Below, piece after piece: positions 48,410-58,681 of a DNA stretch of 64,000 nucleotides (positions are counted from its first letter, which is position 1; every line of letters starts with the position of its first letter). The DNA comes from Viridothelium virens (taxonomy: Eukaryota > Ascomycota > Dothideomycetes > Trypetheliales > Trypetheliaceae), in assembly GCA_010094025.1 (NCBI GenBank), contig ML991777.1, positions 62,001 through 126,000 of the forward strand, given 5' to 3'. Position numbers and translations under genes: made by a program. The notes beneath the pieces were generated by a model. The model worked only from the letters and a program-made list of their open reading frames with translations. It made no database searches and was not told the origin of the DNA.

Positions 48410-49669
48410 ATGCTACACTCATTTGCTAGGGTGTTCGCCCCAAGTATCAAAAACATTGCTCCATCTCGTCTATCGCTAAAGTCAGCGTCAAGAGCAGTTC
48501 GAAACAAAACACTCTGCAAATCTAAGTCGAATTCAGGTCACTTCGGTTGCGACAGGATGTCTTTAGTCGATGGCCCGTCATGTGAAGTGGTGCTCTCAGG
48601 AGCAATTGCCAAGAGGCTTCAGCAAGAGATTATATCCGACCAGGAGAAATTAAATCATTCGCCATTGCTGGTTGGTTTCCTGTCGAATGGCGATCCAGCA
48701 GCGCGCATGTATGCAGACTGGACCGCCAAGACATGTGCTAATAAGTAAGTGAATCTTGAACAGCTCAACTTTCACATCTAGACTTCGACCAATTGCCAAT
48801 GCCGGGCTTTCTGTCTCCTTTGGCTGGCATCATAGCTGATCGTGAGCTTAGCGGATTCCAATTTCAATTGCGGGAAGTTGATCGTGAGGAGCTCGAGGAT
48901 CGATTGGTAGAGGCCAACCGTGATGAGAATGTCGATGGCATCATCGTCTACTATCCAGTCTTCGGGAACCGGCAAGATCAATATCTACAGCAGATTGTGG
49001 ACGTGAGCAAGGACGTCGAGGGACTGAGTCATACGTATATCTTTAATCTATACCAAAACATCCGCTTTTTAGACGGGGAGAAATTACAGAAAAGCGTTCT
49101 ACCCTGTACTCCGCTCGCAGTGATCAAGGTCTTAGAGTATTTGCAAATTTACAACTCAATCTTACCCTACGGGAATCGCTTATTTGGTCATACAGTAACG
49201 GTTATCAACAGAAGTGAAGTTGTTGGGCGACCTTTGGCGGCATTATTGGCAAATGACGGAGCGACAGTATATTCAGTCGATATCACCGACGTTCAAATCT
49301 TCTCCCGTGGAGAGGGGATTAGGAAACGAAGACATGAGGTTACCGAAGCTGAAGACATGACTCTCGAAAGTTGCCTTCCACTAAGTGATGTCGTTATTAG
49401 CGGTGTGCCAGGAGAATCGTTCAAGGTACCAACTCGACATATCAAGTCCGGTGCCTGTTGTATCAACTTCTCAAGCGAAAAGAACTTCCCGCCAGATATC
49501 AAGGAGAAGGCATCCATTTACGTGCCGGCGATTGGTAAGGTCACGATTGTAATCTTACTCCGTAATTTGTTGGTAAGTGCAATGCACTTCAATCCACACC
49601 CGAAAGGGTATTGACGTCCGTATACAGAGAATTGTGCAGAACCGGCACAAACGCCAAAGATCGCCTTAG
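48410..49669 (+). CDS. MTD1: NAD-dependent 5,10-methylenetetrahydrofolate dehydrogenase
   Basis: Oxidises methylene-THF to methenyl-THF with NAD, feeding one-carbon units to purine synthesis; cytosolic in yeast. Three exons: 48410-48744, 48852-49572, 49628-49669. Family motifs: PLLVGFLSNGDPAARMYADWT, the spliced NGFQFQLREVD, VDGIIVYYPVFGNRQDQYLQQ, VLPCTPLAVIKVLEY, GHTVTVINRSEVVGRPLAALLANDGATVYSVDI, SDVVISGVPG, CCINFSSEKNF, VPAIGKVTIVILLRNLL. The usual-length product (317 residues) starts at ATG 48557 (MSLVDGPSCEVVL). The frame stays open upstream to ATG 48410, giving 365 residues; the extra 49 residues hold ten Arg/Lys, one Asp and no Glu, like a mitochondrial presequence. I give the longer limit but regard 48557 as the likely start for the cytosolic form. 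Convergent with RPF2. Confidence 0.9.
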
Positions 49670-49753
49670 AAGTCCGTCACCTTCCCTCGCCTTATGGTAC
49701 CCCCTTACGCCGATAGTTGAAAAGTCCACCGGTCATGCAAAGCATCAAATAGT

Positions 49754-50839
49754 TCATAACTTCGAACGTTTGGAATCAGCTATCACATTTTGCGAGTCGC
49801 CGGCATCTGGTATAACGTCCTCTTCCTCAGCCTCTCTTGATCGTTTCAGACCCTTCATCTTCCGCGTCTGGAGAGCTCCGAGATCCTGTTTGCCCATGTG
49901 GATGCGGCCAACTTTGTCACCAATCAAATCGGTTTCGATATTTTTCTTCTGCTTGGGCTATTGAAGTGTCAGCTGCAAAATTGTTCCGTGTAGAATCAGA
50001 CTCCTGTTTCTCACCTCCAGATGCCTGGGCTTCTTCAGAGCCTCTTTCATCACTGCCTCATCGGCTTCGCTACATCTACCAACTCGGAAGTCAAAGCGGG
50101 GTCCCATCTCCTCAACCTCGACGCGTGGAACTTTTTGGCCGCTCTTCCTCGTTTTAATGAGATATGCACGAAAGTGTATTCTTGGTGGCGGATGGCCCTC
50201 CACTTCATCACCGACGCTGATGGAGATTATGTATTGCAGGCCAGCGACATCAACGTTCTGCACATCCGGGCCTCGAAACAAGTCCAGCAGCAGGTTTTTG
50301 GCCATTGTGTACGGTGTAGCAGTGGGACTCTCAAACGGAGTGCCCGAAAAGCATATTAGTGGTTTGAGGCCAACAGCGCATTTGCGATTCTTGAACTGGT
50401 CTAGGGTGCGCATCGTGTCTGCGTCAATATGTAGCTCTAGCATATCAAGGATTTTGTGATCGAAACAACGAATGAATGTAAGACAGTGTGGCCGTTTCTT
50501 GCTATTGCTTCCATAGACCATGAGTGAAGCGTCATTTTTCTCTGAGAAGAATTCGAGGGAAGAGGGATCTTCGAAGGGGCGGATATCATTCTTTTTATTG
50601 AATTTGACCACAAGTGGTCTTTTGATTGATAATATGTCGGCGAGCGCTAATTGTGTGATCTGACTGCAAGCAGTGTACCGGAGGAAGAGTGTGGCCTTGG
50701 GGTTTTCTGTTAGGTGCGGCGCCCTCTTGTCAAGAGCCCGTTTTGAACGAGCGTTTCTCGGTTTTCTGTATTTGGAAGATCAAATTCAGTATTGTTTCAG
50801 CTTTGGGATACGTAGGAATCCGTACATTTGTCTTAACAT
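49754..50839 (-). CDS. RPF2: Ribosome biogenesis protein Rpf2
   Basis: Brix-domain protein that, with Rrs1, loads the 5S RNP into pre-60S particles in the nucleolus. Three exons: 50839-50826 (14 bases), 50765-50015, 49957-49754; 322 residues. The first exon codes only MLRQ plus two bases of the next codon and joins at IKPRNARSKRALDKR, as in homologues. The Brix domain follows: FLRYTACSQ, VVKFNKKNDIRPFED, FFSEKNDASLMVYG, KKRPHCLTFIRCFD, LICFSGTPFESP, and PRVEVEEMGPRFDFRVGR. The last exon adds KKNIETDLIGDKVGRIHMGKQDL and a basic/acidic tail ending KRSKL. It stands 84 bases from the converging MTD1 stop. Complete. Confidence 0.94.
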
Positions 50840-51169
50840 TGTGGCGGGATCTTCGTGTACCTTTGAGCTTGGAGAAGTTTCCCATGACGCTCTCTGTGCA
50901 AAGCGTGCAAAAGAAATAAATTCTGCCACCGCCTTTGCAAGGTTCTCTGTTACTGACACAGACCATCCGCTCTATCTCCTGCTCTACCTCCCCCCATTTA
51001 CCTAGGTAGTTTTTTTATATTTTCATTGCTTACAATCTCCAAAGAGACTATTCTGAGATGATTGTAGAATAAATGGCCAAATAATCCAACATCAATCCCC
51101 AAGTATATGAGGTAAGAGGCATTTGTTGTTGTTTGGATGTTCTGTGTCAAATTCGGACGCTTTTTCCTT

Positions 51170-51300
51170 ACCCTGAGGGCGTGCCACCTCCGCCAAAACC
51201 TCCTCCAACGTCAAAATTCATGCACCTCACCAAATTTACTAGAGAAAACACAATTTCATTATTCATATATTTTCACTACTCTTATTACGTATTCAGGAAA
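51170..51300 (+). repeat. Degenerate dispersed repeat, copy 1
   Basis: Shares a CTCACCAAAT(T/C)TACT core with flanking AAAATTC and an upstream GCC(T)CCGC-A-AA stretch with 53440-53550. The similarity is partial and both look decayed. Nature unknown; perhaps a non-autonomous DNA element relic. Confidence 0.45.
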
Positions 51301-51317
51301 CATGAGGCTGCTTTAAT

Positions 51318-51580
51318 CTCTATATAGGTCTCACCTCTCTGCATCGACCTCTTATCCCTGTACAGCCCTCTCATCTCTGCGTAGGTCTCGCCTCTCTATA
51401 CAGGCCTCACACCTCTGCGCAGGTCCCTCCTCTCTGCATAGGCCTCACGCCTCTACGTAGGTCGCTTCTCTTTGTGAAGGCTTCGTCTCTCTGCGCAGGT
51501 TTTCACACCTCTGTATAAATAGGTCCCGCACCGGTGTAGGTCTCTTATCTTAGTATATAAGACCTACGCAGAGGCGTGAG
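51318..51580 (+). repeat. Degenerate minisatellite with terminal inverted unit
   Basis: About a dozen imperfect copies of a 17-22 base unit with the theme CTCTGCGTAGGTCTCAC. The last unit (51561-51580) is reversed and pairs at 19 of 20 positions with 51444-51463, so the array could form a long hairpin. No coding potential seen. Confidence 0.75.
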
Positions 51581-51776
51581 ACTTACGTGATAGAGGATAT
51601 GCATGTGTGTCCGCAAGGTTCCAGCAATCTCGTCCCTGCTACCGTCATGCTTACCATAGCTGTACTGCGATGTCGCCAGCCTTGCCATCACGTCTGCTAT
51701 TTAACTCAAGCCAAGCGCGGCAGTACCGCTCTCCCCCTCATCCTCCGAATGTACCTCGTCTTAATTGTGTTCCATC

Positions 51777-52665
51777 ATGGCTCCCAAAACTGTTCTCATC
51801 ACTGGTTGCAGTGTCGGCGGCATTGGATCCGCTCTTGTTGAAGCTTTCCCAAAGCAAGGCCTTCAAGTCTTTGCCACTGCTCGCGATGTGGCTAAGATGT
51901 CGCATCTGAAGGGCCTTGAAAACACCTCTATTATTCAACTCGATCCGACGTCGCAAACGAGTGTTGACACTGCTCTCGAAACTGTCAAAGCGGAGACCGG
52001 CGGACAATTAAGCTACCTTGTCAACAACGCCGGGCAGTCTGTGATTATGCCAACTCTAGACTTTAAGATTGACGCTGTCAAGGCCATGTACGAGATTAAT
52101 GTCTTTGGCCTGCTCCGTGTCACCCAGGCGTTTGCGCCTCTAGTCATAGCAGCCAGTGGAACTGTCGTAAATATCGCCTCTATTTCGACGGATTGTCATA
52201 CTCCGTGGATGGGTCAGTGTGCACGGTTCCCAGCGACTCTACTACATACAGACATCTAGCCTAGTGCTTATTATACTAATTTTCTTGTACTTAGGTATTT
52301 ATGCCGGATCCAAAGCAGCTATGACCCAGATCTCTGATACTTTGCGTATGGAAATGGCACCCTTTTCCGTCAAAGTTGTTACTGTTCACACCGGTGCAGT
52401 TAAATCGAATGCTCTCGCCGACGGGCCTAGTTTCAAGCTCCCACCTACCTCGAGATACCTAAGCATCGAGAAAGAAATTGCTGCTCGTGCGAGAGGGGAG
52501 GATGGTGTACCCCGAATGGACACATCTGTATATGCGGATAGGGTTGTAGGAGATGTTCTGGCAGGTGCGAATAGAACGATCTGGCGTGGATCCGTGGCGT
52601 CCTTAGTAAGCATATTCAACGGCTGGATGCCGAGCCTTGCGGTCAGAAATAATCACCTCATGTAA
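51777..52665 (+). CDS. Short-chain dehydrogenase/reductase, Ayr1-like
   Basis: Two exons, 51777-52212 and 52295-52665, separated by an 82-base intron, give 268 residues. It opens MAPKTVLITGCSVGGIG, the nucleotide-binding TGxxxGIG form seen in 1-acyl-dihydroxyacetone-phosphate reductases and related fungal reductases. The NNAG motif (VNNAGQS), a conserved serine in NIASIS and catalytic Tyr148/Lys152 in IYAGSK are intact, with the splice just before IYAGSK. The substrate could be a lipid ketone or a secondary metabolite. It is the only intact gene in the 51-57 kb block and stands beside P450 and 3-beta-HSD remnants. Promoter side holds the minisatellite. Complete and likely functional. Confidence 0.85.
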
Positions 52666-52854
52666 TTCAAAGATTTCATGCTAATTGGTAGTAGGACTGG
52701 GTCTCGCTCAAGGGTACAGGCCTTGATGTAATGAAGAAGCAAACTCGACTCCTCCATTGAATGGGCTTTATGACTTGCAGCGGACCTGCACAATCTAATT
52801 AGGCTCACGAGACAACAAGCTGGACAGAGTCTTCGAACTGACCTTTATCCCCTA

Positions 52855-53355
52855 GTGAACTCATCCTGTTTAAAGTGGCGATTCGACGAAAAGCTATTAA
52901 GCCTTACACTTTCACCCACGGAGGTGCGCACGTGCCGGTTGAACAGATAGCTTGTGTCCCCGCTTGAGAGATTATGCACTCTGAGAATAAATATCCTAGT
53001 CCAGAAGTTTTGGATGGTCTACGTTTTGTTGAGCAAAACCTCAATCCGAAGACATGTATGCGCGGGACGTAATTGACAGACGCTTCCAAAGATTTTCCGA
53101 TCTGGGGTCATGGGTCCAGAGCATGGTGAGTACTGTATAATCCTTGAGTGCTTGAAGTCTTTGAGAACAAAAGTCTCACGCACCATCCATTTTAGTCCTG
53201 GGAGTTGGCATTCTGCTTTCATCATGAAATTGGCCGTTATTCATCTTGTCAAGAACTACGACTTTTATGTGGAAGGAGCACCGGAGTCGTACAAGTGGTT
53301 TTGGGAAACGTTTCACATGCCTTACGAGTCGTCTCGGATATTGATGAGGAAGTGA
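52855..53355 (+). pseudogene. Cytochrome P450 remnant, C-terminal third only
   Basis: Translation in one frame gives RRKAIKPYTFTHGG, VPVEQIACVPA, the IWGHGSRAC heme loop and the C-terminal KLAVIHLVKNYDFYVEG and WFWETFHMPYESSRI, all typical of fungal P450s. The heme-ligand cysteine is split by a 70-base intron (TG|GTGAGT...TTTTAG|T). Two in-frame stop codons (52965 and 53070) interrupt it. No N-terminal two thirds, I-helix or ExxR were found upstream to 52666. It is a dead fragment, on the opposite strand from the second P450 remnant. Confidence 0.75.
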
Positions 53356-53439
53356 ATGGTTTAAGTGATGAGGTGTAAGAGCACCTCTAGAGTAGAGGTT
53401 TTGGTGTACGATAGGCAGCGGCGGGCATTGCGAAGCTTG

Positions 53440-53550
53440 CCTTGCCTCCGCAAAAATCCCTACTAGAATACTCTAATACTAGCTAGCATAAAAATTCGCC
53501 CCCCTCACCAAATCTACTCGCAAAGCTACAACTTCACCATAACATACCTA
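53440..53550 (+). repeat. Degenerate dispersed repeat, copy 2
   Basis: Partner of 51170-51300 (CTCACCAAATCTACTCG core, AAAATTCGC upstream). Just before it, near 53386, stands a small palindrome CCTCTAGAGTAGAGG. Together the two copies flank the reductase gene and the first P450 fragment. Confidence 0.45.
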
Positions 53551-53555
53551 GATTG

Positions 53556-55377
53556 CTAGGAGACCTTGGGCGTCACGCGTACCAACATATCCTGCCCAGA
53601 GACTGGACCCATCATACCTAGCGATGGAGTCTTTGTATCTGGATTTGGCACACTACTGCCGATATCGACCTCAAGATTAAAACGTGTGACCGCTAGAGCA
53701 ATCAAAGACAGGATCTCGGATTGCGCTAAGAAACGGTCAGGGCATTGTCCCACACCACCCCCGAAAGGCTCGAAGCCAGGCCCCTTGGACAGTTCGTTAT
53801 TGTTGAGAAAACGGTGCCAGGCAAATTTGTCAGAGTCCCTGCCGAAAATATCGCTGTCTATGAGCATCTCACGGTAGATAATGATCAGATCTGTATGCGA
53901 TCGGATCTTCTTTCCGCCCAGTAATTGTTCGGTCTGGGCTTTGCGAGCTGAACCTGTCGATGCAGTGAAACGCAGTGTCTCCTGATAGACACTGTTCAGT
54001 TTCGGACATTGTCTCAAACTTGCCGCAAGATCTCCAGGGCATGAGCTAGCCTCCACAACCGGTATGAGCTAGCCTCCACAACCGGTTGAACTTCCTCAGT
54101 AAGTGCGATTAGAAGGTTTGGATCGCTGATAATGTGGCACATGCACCAGAAGCATGCCTTCCAGGCGTTTGTATTAAAGCTAGGTTTCTTCAGCTTGGTG
54201 ATACAGCCGAGTGTGACTGCAAATGGGAGACTTACCCCCAGTAGATCAAGCTCAAGACAGCGGGCACGTCCGTCTGAAGGAAACCTTTCCCATTCATGGC
54301 TTCCTCTAGATGCTTCATCACTAAGGACGCATCAGCTTTTCTCTCTGGCGACAGGTTCAGATAAATTTTGATCGCATGCTGCGTTCGGTTCAAAGCCCAT
54401 CTCATTTTCAATGACCACGGCATAGGTATGCCGAAGAGAACCATCCAGCTTCTGTCGTCGAATGTATAGAAATCGTCAATTAGGTGTGGGCTCGATTGCA
54501 TCATCGCATCTCCAAAGAGGGTTTGCGTCGATGCCTGCATAAAAATACCCCGAATCTAACGAGACAACGAGATTATGCGTATGTTTTCCCCATGTTTTTG
54601 CACGGACCGCGGCGACCAATTGTCCCTTGAGCTCAGGTGTTGGATTTGCTCTAGAACACTATTTGGAAGACCATTAGGTCTACGTAATGCAGAAAGCTCT
54701 CGACGAACGATAACCATAATGTCTGCTATTGGCCTTGAATTGGAAGAGCCAGAACCGTTCCTGGTCCAGAGCTTTTGTACACCTTGTCTAGAGACCCCAA
54801 ACTGGCGTGCGGTAAGCTGCAGAAATTTGTCGTGGTCGAAAGCGGTGGAATTCTTGTGAATGGAGTGTGCATCTTTTGCCAATGTGATGAAACACACACT
54901 TGAGCCACCAAGAAGCAAAGATACTGGGCCTCCCGAGCTCGAACTTTGGGACCTTTTCATGTCAGATAGTCTCTCGTATTAAAGAGAAAGATTAGATTCT
55001 ACCTAACTTGGCTCAAGAGATCGCCAAAGTCATTTATAAAGGATCCAAGGTATCCTGTGATCTAGTTAGGGATTATTCGCCCCTGACCAACAGTGTAGTT
55101 CTGGCGAGCGGCTTACCAAAATCTGCGATCATTAGAATGCTATGTATGCACAGTCTTTAAAGCGTGGGGACTCACAGGGAATCCAAGATGGGAGCTCCTC
55201 AGGGCCTCCAGGATACAGCTGGTGCAGTGCTGCTTGCCTAAGCACTCTCCACGCAAATGCAATTAACGAGGCCACAAGTAGCGCAATGAGTATCGAAGTT
55301 GATTTGCCATAGCTATTCAGTAGCAAGGTCAGGGTAAGTAAGCCTGCTCCACAGCACAATATCAAGACAGGTCATAT
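53556..55377 (-). pseudogene. Cytochrome P450 gene broken by a 23-base tandem duplication
   Basis: Exons can be followed from an N-terminal membrane anchor (LIALLVASLIAFAWRVLRQ, then PEELPSWIP) through a 6-base exon (55119-55124), YLGSFINDFGDLLSQ, PVSLLLGGSSVCFITLAKDAHSI, ASTQTLFGDAM, AWKACFWCMCHIISDPN, the ExxR helix YQETLRF and the heme loop FEPFGGGVGQCPDRFLA. The Cys ligand stands, but the usual Gly two residues on is Asp. An exact 23-base tandem duplication (54041-54063 and 54064-54086) shifts the frame just upstream of the ExxR region. No in-frame ATG precedes the anchor. Length and motifs are otherwise near normal, so decay is recent. Best fit is a CYP7/8-like fungal group, by the look of the motifs only. 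Confidence 0.72.
54041..54086. repeat. Exact 23-base tandem duplication
   Basis: Unit starts ATGAGCTAGCC and ends ACCGGT; both copies are identical. It lies in the P450 coding exon, is not a multiple of three, and therefore shifts the frame. Perfect identity implies a very recent event. Confidence 0.95.
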
Positions 55378-55841
55378 TGCCATTTGCTCAGTAAGACTTC
55401 TCTAAACCTAGCACTCTCCAATTGTGTGCAGTTCCAGTCCTTTGTATTGTTCTTGGGATTGTCTACAAGATTTGCAGCGGAAAAAGTTGACCAGAGAGCA
55501 CCACATAAGTGGAGAGCAATCAGACCCATGGCGTACTGCTACATCCTTGACATGATAGATGTCATTTCAGCTGCATGAGCCACATTTTGAACTAGGTTCA
55601 AACGTACGATCTAGCAGCCAATTTGACAAAGGTCGGCGGTACCTGCTAGCATTTTCCCCGTTGTTATGTGATTGGGAATTCTCTGATTCGCTCAAACGAA
55701 CGGCACGGAACGACTTGTGGCACAGCAAATTAGGCAAATAAATGTTGGCGTGAGGTTGACAACTGTAACACTATGGAAACCCTGATTGCATGCGGCCATA
55801 CGCGAGCGGGAAGGCTTTGGCAGGGTTGTCGGAGCTATTTC
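55378..55841. other. Gap between P450 and 3-beta-HSD remnants
   Basis: 464 bases without recognisable coding sequence, repeat or RNA gene. Confidence 0.4.
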
Positions 55842-56937
55842 TCAATCACCTTTATCCCGTCCTAAAAAATGCTGGTCCAGATACCAGCGAACACCTGCCT
55901 GAACCTGTGCGTTTCTATTGGCCTTGAGAATGTATCCGAGTCTTTTGCGAGCCTTGTCAATCGAGAAGGTCCGTTCGAGAAAGGTGAATGCAAGCAAGTC
56001 TCTCCTCATAGCTTTCGGCTTAGTCCTTCCGAAGGTAAATATCCAGTAGATAGTCTCAACAATGGCAGCGAGACTCATGATGGCTAGGGGTGGAATCTTG
56101 GTTACTTCGCTCTCCGCCGTTCTGTCGCCCGCTGCTCTCCAGATAAGCCGAAAGTGGTCCCAGAATGGCAAAGCTTCACCATCCGTGACGAAGAAAGCTT
56201 CCCCTGCGACACGCTCTGCGATCTCTTTTGGCTGTTGATGCTCGGCCAGCAGTGCTTCAACTGCAAGAAGATGTGCTTGAGCTGCGTTCTCGGCTGAAAG
56301 CCACTCACATAGATTAGTGTTGTCGCCGACCTGAAGTTTATGCTCATTCCTACGCATCGCTTTGATGCCTTCTCCAATATTTTGCTCATCGCGCTCGCCG
56401 TAGGTGGATGGTAGACGTAAACAGACCGTTAACATATTTGCGGTACCATTCGTTTGTAAAACCATAGTTTCGGCCAGGGCTTTAGATTTGGCGTAATCGT
56501 CGCATTTACTCTTCTCCGTTTTCACACGAGTATCCTCCGAAGCCATATGCTGTGCAACGCCTTCAACCACAGTCGCAGATGACGTGTACACGAAAGCTTT
56601 TACGCTCTGCACCGCGACGGCGCAGCCAAGTAAGATATTATCTTGTGCCATCAACATTAGTGTTATGACAGCTGCGTGCATCGGCCCGGTCACCAACAAC
56701 GGCAGGAGATGCTGTATGAACGACAACTGTTGGCGATACTTGGAGAAATACCACCTCGATGTCCTCGTACGATGAAATGTTGCCTGTGTGATACTCGACG
56801 CCTTCGAGCAGATTGCGGTCTGGCTTGCGGCTCATGCCATGGAGACTCCAGGCCGGATACCTTTCTTTGATCATCTTTAGAACGTGATATCCGACGAAGC
56901 CGCAGCTGCCAATGACCACAACAGTCTGGTTGGCCAT
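55842..56937 (-). pseudogene. 3-beta-hydroxysteroid dehydrogenase / sterol C4-decarboxylase-like gene with one-base frame break
   Basis: The family oxidises 3-beta-hydroxy sterols or similar alicyclic alcohols with NAD. The N terminus VVVIGSCGFVGYHVLKMI is a Rossmann motif (VGxxGFVG form), with VHTASPA next. The later frame has VYTSSATVVEG, a YxxxK motif in DYAKSKALAE, LRLPSTYGERDEQNIGEG, EWLSAENAAQAHLLAVEAL, EAFFVTDGEALPFWDHFR and a C-terminal membrane-like segment, an ERG26-like order. The two frames meet near 56638, inside NTNVDGTR/NILLGCAVAVQ. The whole span is 1096 bases, one more than a multiple of three. One extra base is enough to explain this; no intron borders are present. A sequencing error is possible. 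Recent loss if real. Confidence 0.75.
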
Positions 56938-58681
56938 ATCCTACGATATTTTTCGGCAGCTACAGTTGGGAAAGCCGCAATGTAGCTATTCAGTAGTCAA
57001 TTCCAGGAGATAGGTAGGAAGTGAGAGTTTCAGCTCGCGAGGAGCGCCGCATCAATATCATCGAAACACGGTACAGCAAGGCGAAAAAAGCGTTGATTGA
57101 CTGTGCCGCAGAGAAAATATGTTGCAGTACATACACACTATGGCGTCATCAGTGGATGCGGGCCTCTATACAAACATCCGAAAGGAGGTTTTAACAGCAA
57201 GACAGCAAGCGATGCAGAATGGATCGATTTCTTCTTTGGCGTTCTTTACAAGCGCTAATACTTATCGAGTTGTGCGTGGGGGAGCTAGATGAGGTGGCTG
57301 GGATATCGTGAGTGAGAACTTTCCATCTGCTCCGTACATACTCCGTACTTGACAGCGATGCAGCAGCTGGCAGTGTTCGATCCCAGTTCAGGATCAGACG
57401 CGCGTTCGCAATCCTCAAGATCCAAGCTGGCAATACGGGACTGCCTTGTACCTGATGCCCGGGCATCAGGTTGGAATGGTCAAAGCGATTACACGGACCT
57501 GGCGCACATTGTGGCGCTGTGAAGAGCAGACGAGACGGATGCACGAGCCACCTCTGCATACCTAGCTAAGGTAGCTCCACTTTCTAATCCTCCATACTTC
57601 AACCTTCATCCTTTCCTCCCACGATCTGTGCCGTCACCGTCACCGGCGAGACTCTGTAGGCAGCGATGAACTGGCAACCTTTACCGCCACCCCCTTGCCG
57701 CACCTTTGACATCATGATGCAGGCGCAGTGTAATGTATCGTCTTTTTGTCTTCAGTATCTACGTCTAGCGTTCTTACCTCCTGGTACTCACTTAGCGACT
57801 ACCAATGGTCAAAACGTTCGGTATACGTTGCTATCTAAATACGCCGCACTGCTCTGTCCATGATGAGACCTCTGAGCCTATGAATGCCCTTGTGTCGCAC
57901 TATCATTGTCCATATGCGTACGGAGCCTATGCTATTGTAAGAGGTCGAGCCCTTTAGCATCATGCTATCCAAAGAAATAAGTGTCCAGTAATACCAGAAA
58001 AGTCCCGTTCAGCTCTTAAGAATTTTACAGATAGGCCAGGCCATCCCTTCCGGATTAGGTACCTCCAAGCCACTCCAGTACTCGTAAAATTGCATAAAAT
58101 CAGTCTCCACAAAAAGAAAGTAAGTCAACTCCGCCTCTCCCAAGGCCTTTTCCTCTTGGTAACCCAAGTCTTCCTTTCATCCTCAGCCACGCTCTTCTAT
58201 TTGGTGATGTTCCACCTCCATATCTTCCTTTGTATCTTCTCTCCTCCCATTATCGCCCTAGGTAATGGATAGTGGCAGACATGGAGCAGCGGCCATTTCC
58301 CTAACCAAGCCGAGGACGTCATCTTGCCTCAAGCCCAATACTCTGAAGTGGCAACAGGTGCCTTTCCAACCCGTCAGCCTTGTGTGGCGTTCAACCAAGG
58401 CTTAAATCTCTCCAATTCACCAACCTCCTCCTAATTCCATTCCCTCTCCTATCCTTGCTTTAAGCTGTCTTCTTGAACGGGACAAAGACTCACCCCTGAA
58501 TTTGAGTCCTCTTTTTTAGAATATCGGTATGTTTAAATTGCTCATCTTCACTTTGATGGTCGCACTACCTAATGTATGTGAAAGCTGTGCAGTGCACCTG
58601 CTGCGAGTCGGGTCAGATTGTAACATCTGATTGGCCTGAAGCATCAAGTCAGAAAAAAATCTGGATCTCTCACCACTAGAG
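56938..58681. other. Gene-poor gap of 1.7 kb
   Basis: Contains the decamer TACTCCGTAC at 57339-57348, with an extra half copy CTCCGTAC just before (57330-57337), and GTACGGAGCC near 57917. Several frames of 60-120 codons occur on both strands but none has family motifs. Presumably promoter of the CorA-like gene at the right end. Confidence 0.5.

Larger units (their letters stand above)
50840..51776. other. Repeat-bearing intergenic region
   Basis: 937 bases. It contains the palindrome TACCTAGGTA near 50999, a dispersed-repeat relic (51170-51300) and the minisatellite (51318-51580). The remainder presumably includes the reductase promoter. No gene. Confidence 0.6.

Noticed and set aside
50840-53560. 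Intact transposon or retro-element around the repeats
   Set aside because: No transposase, reverse transcriptase, long terminal repeats or target duplications were found; only short decayed repeats.
57191-57559. 122-codon minus-strand frame in the gene-poor gap
   Set aside because: No motif, low-complexity composition and no plausible promoter or splice pattern.
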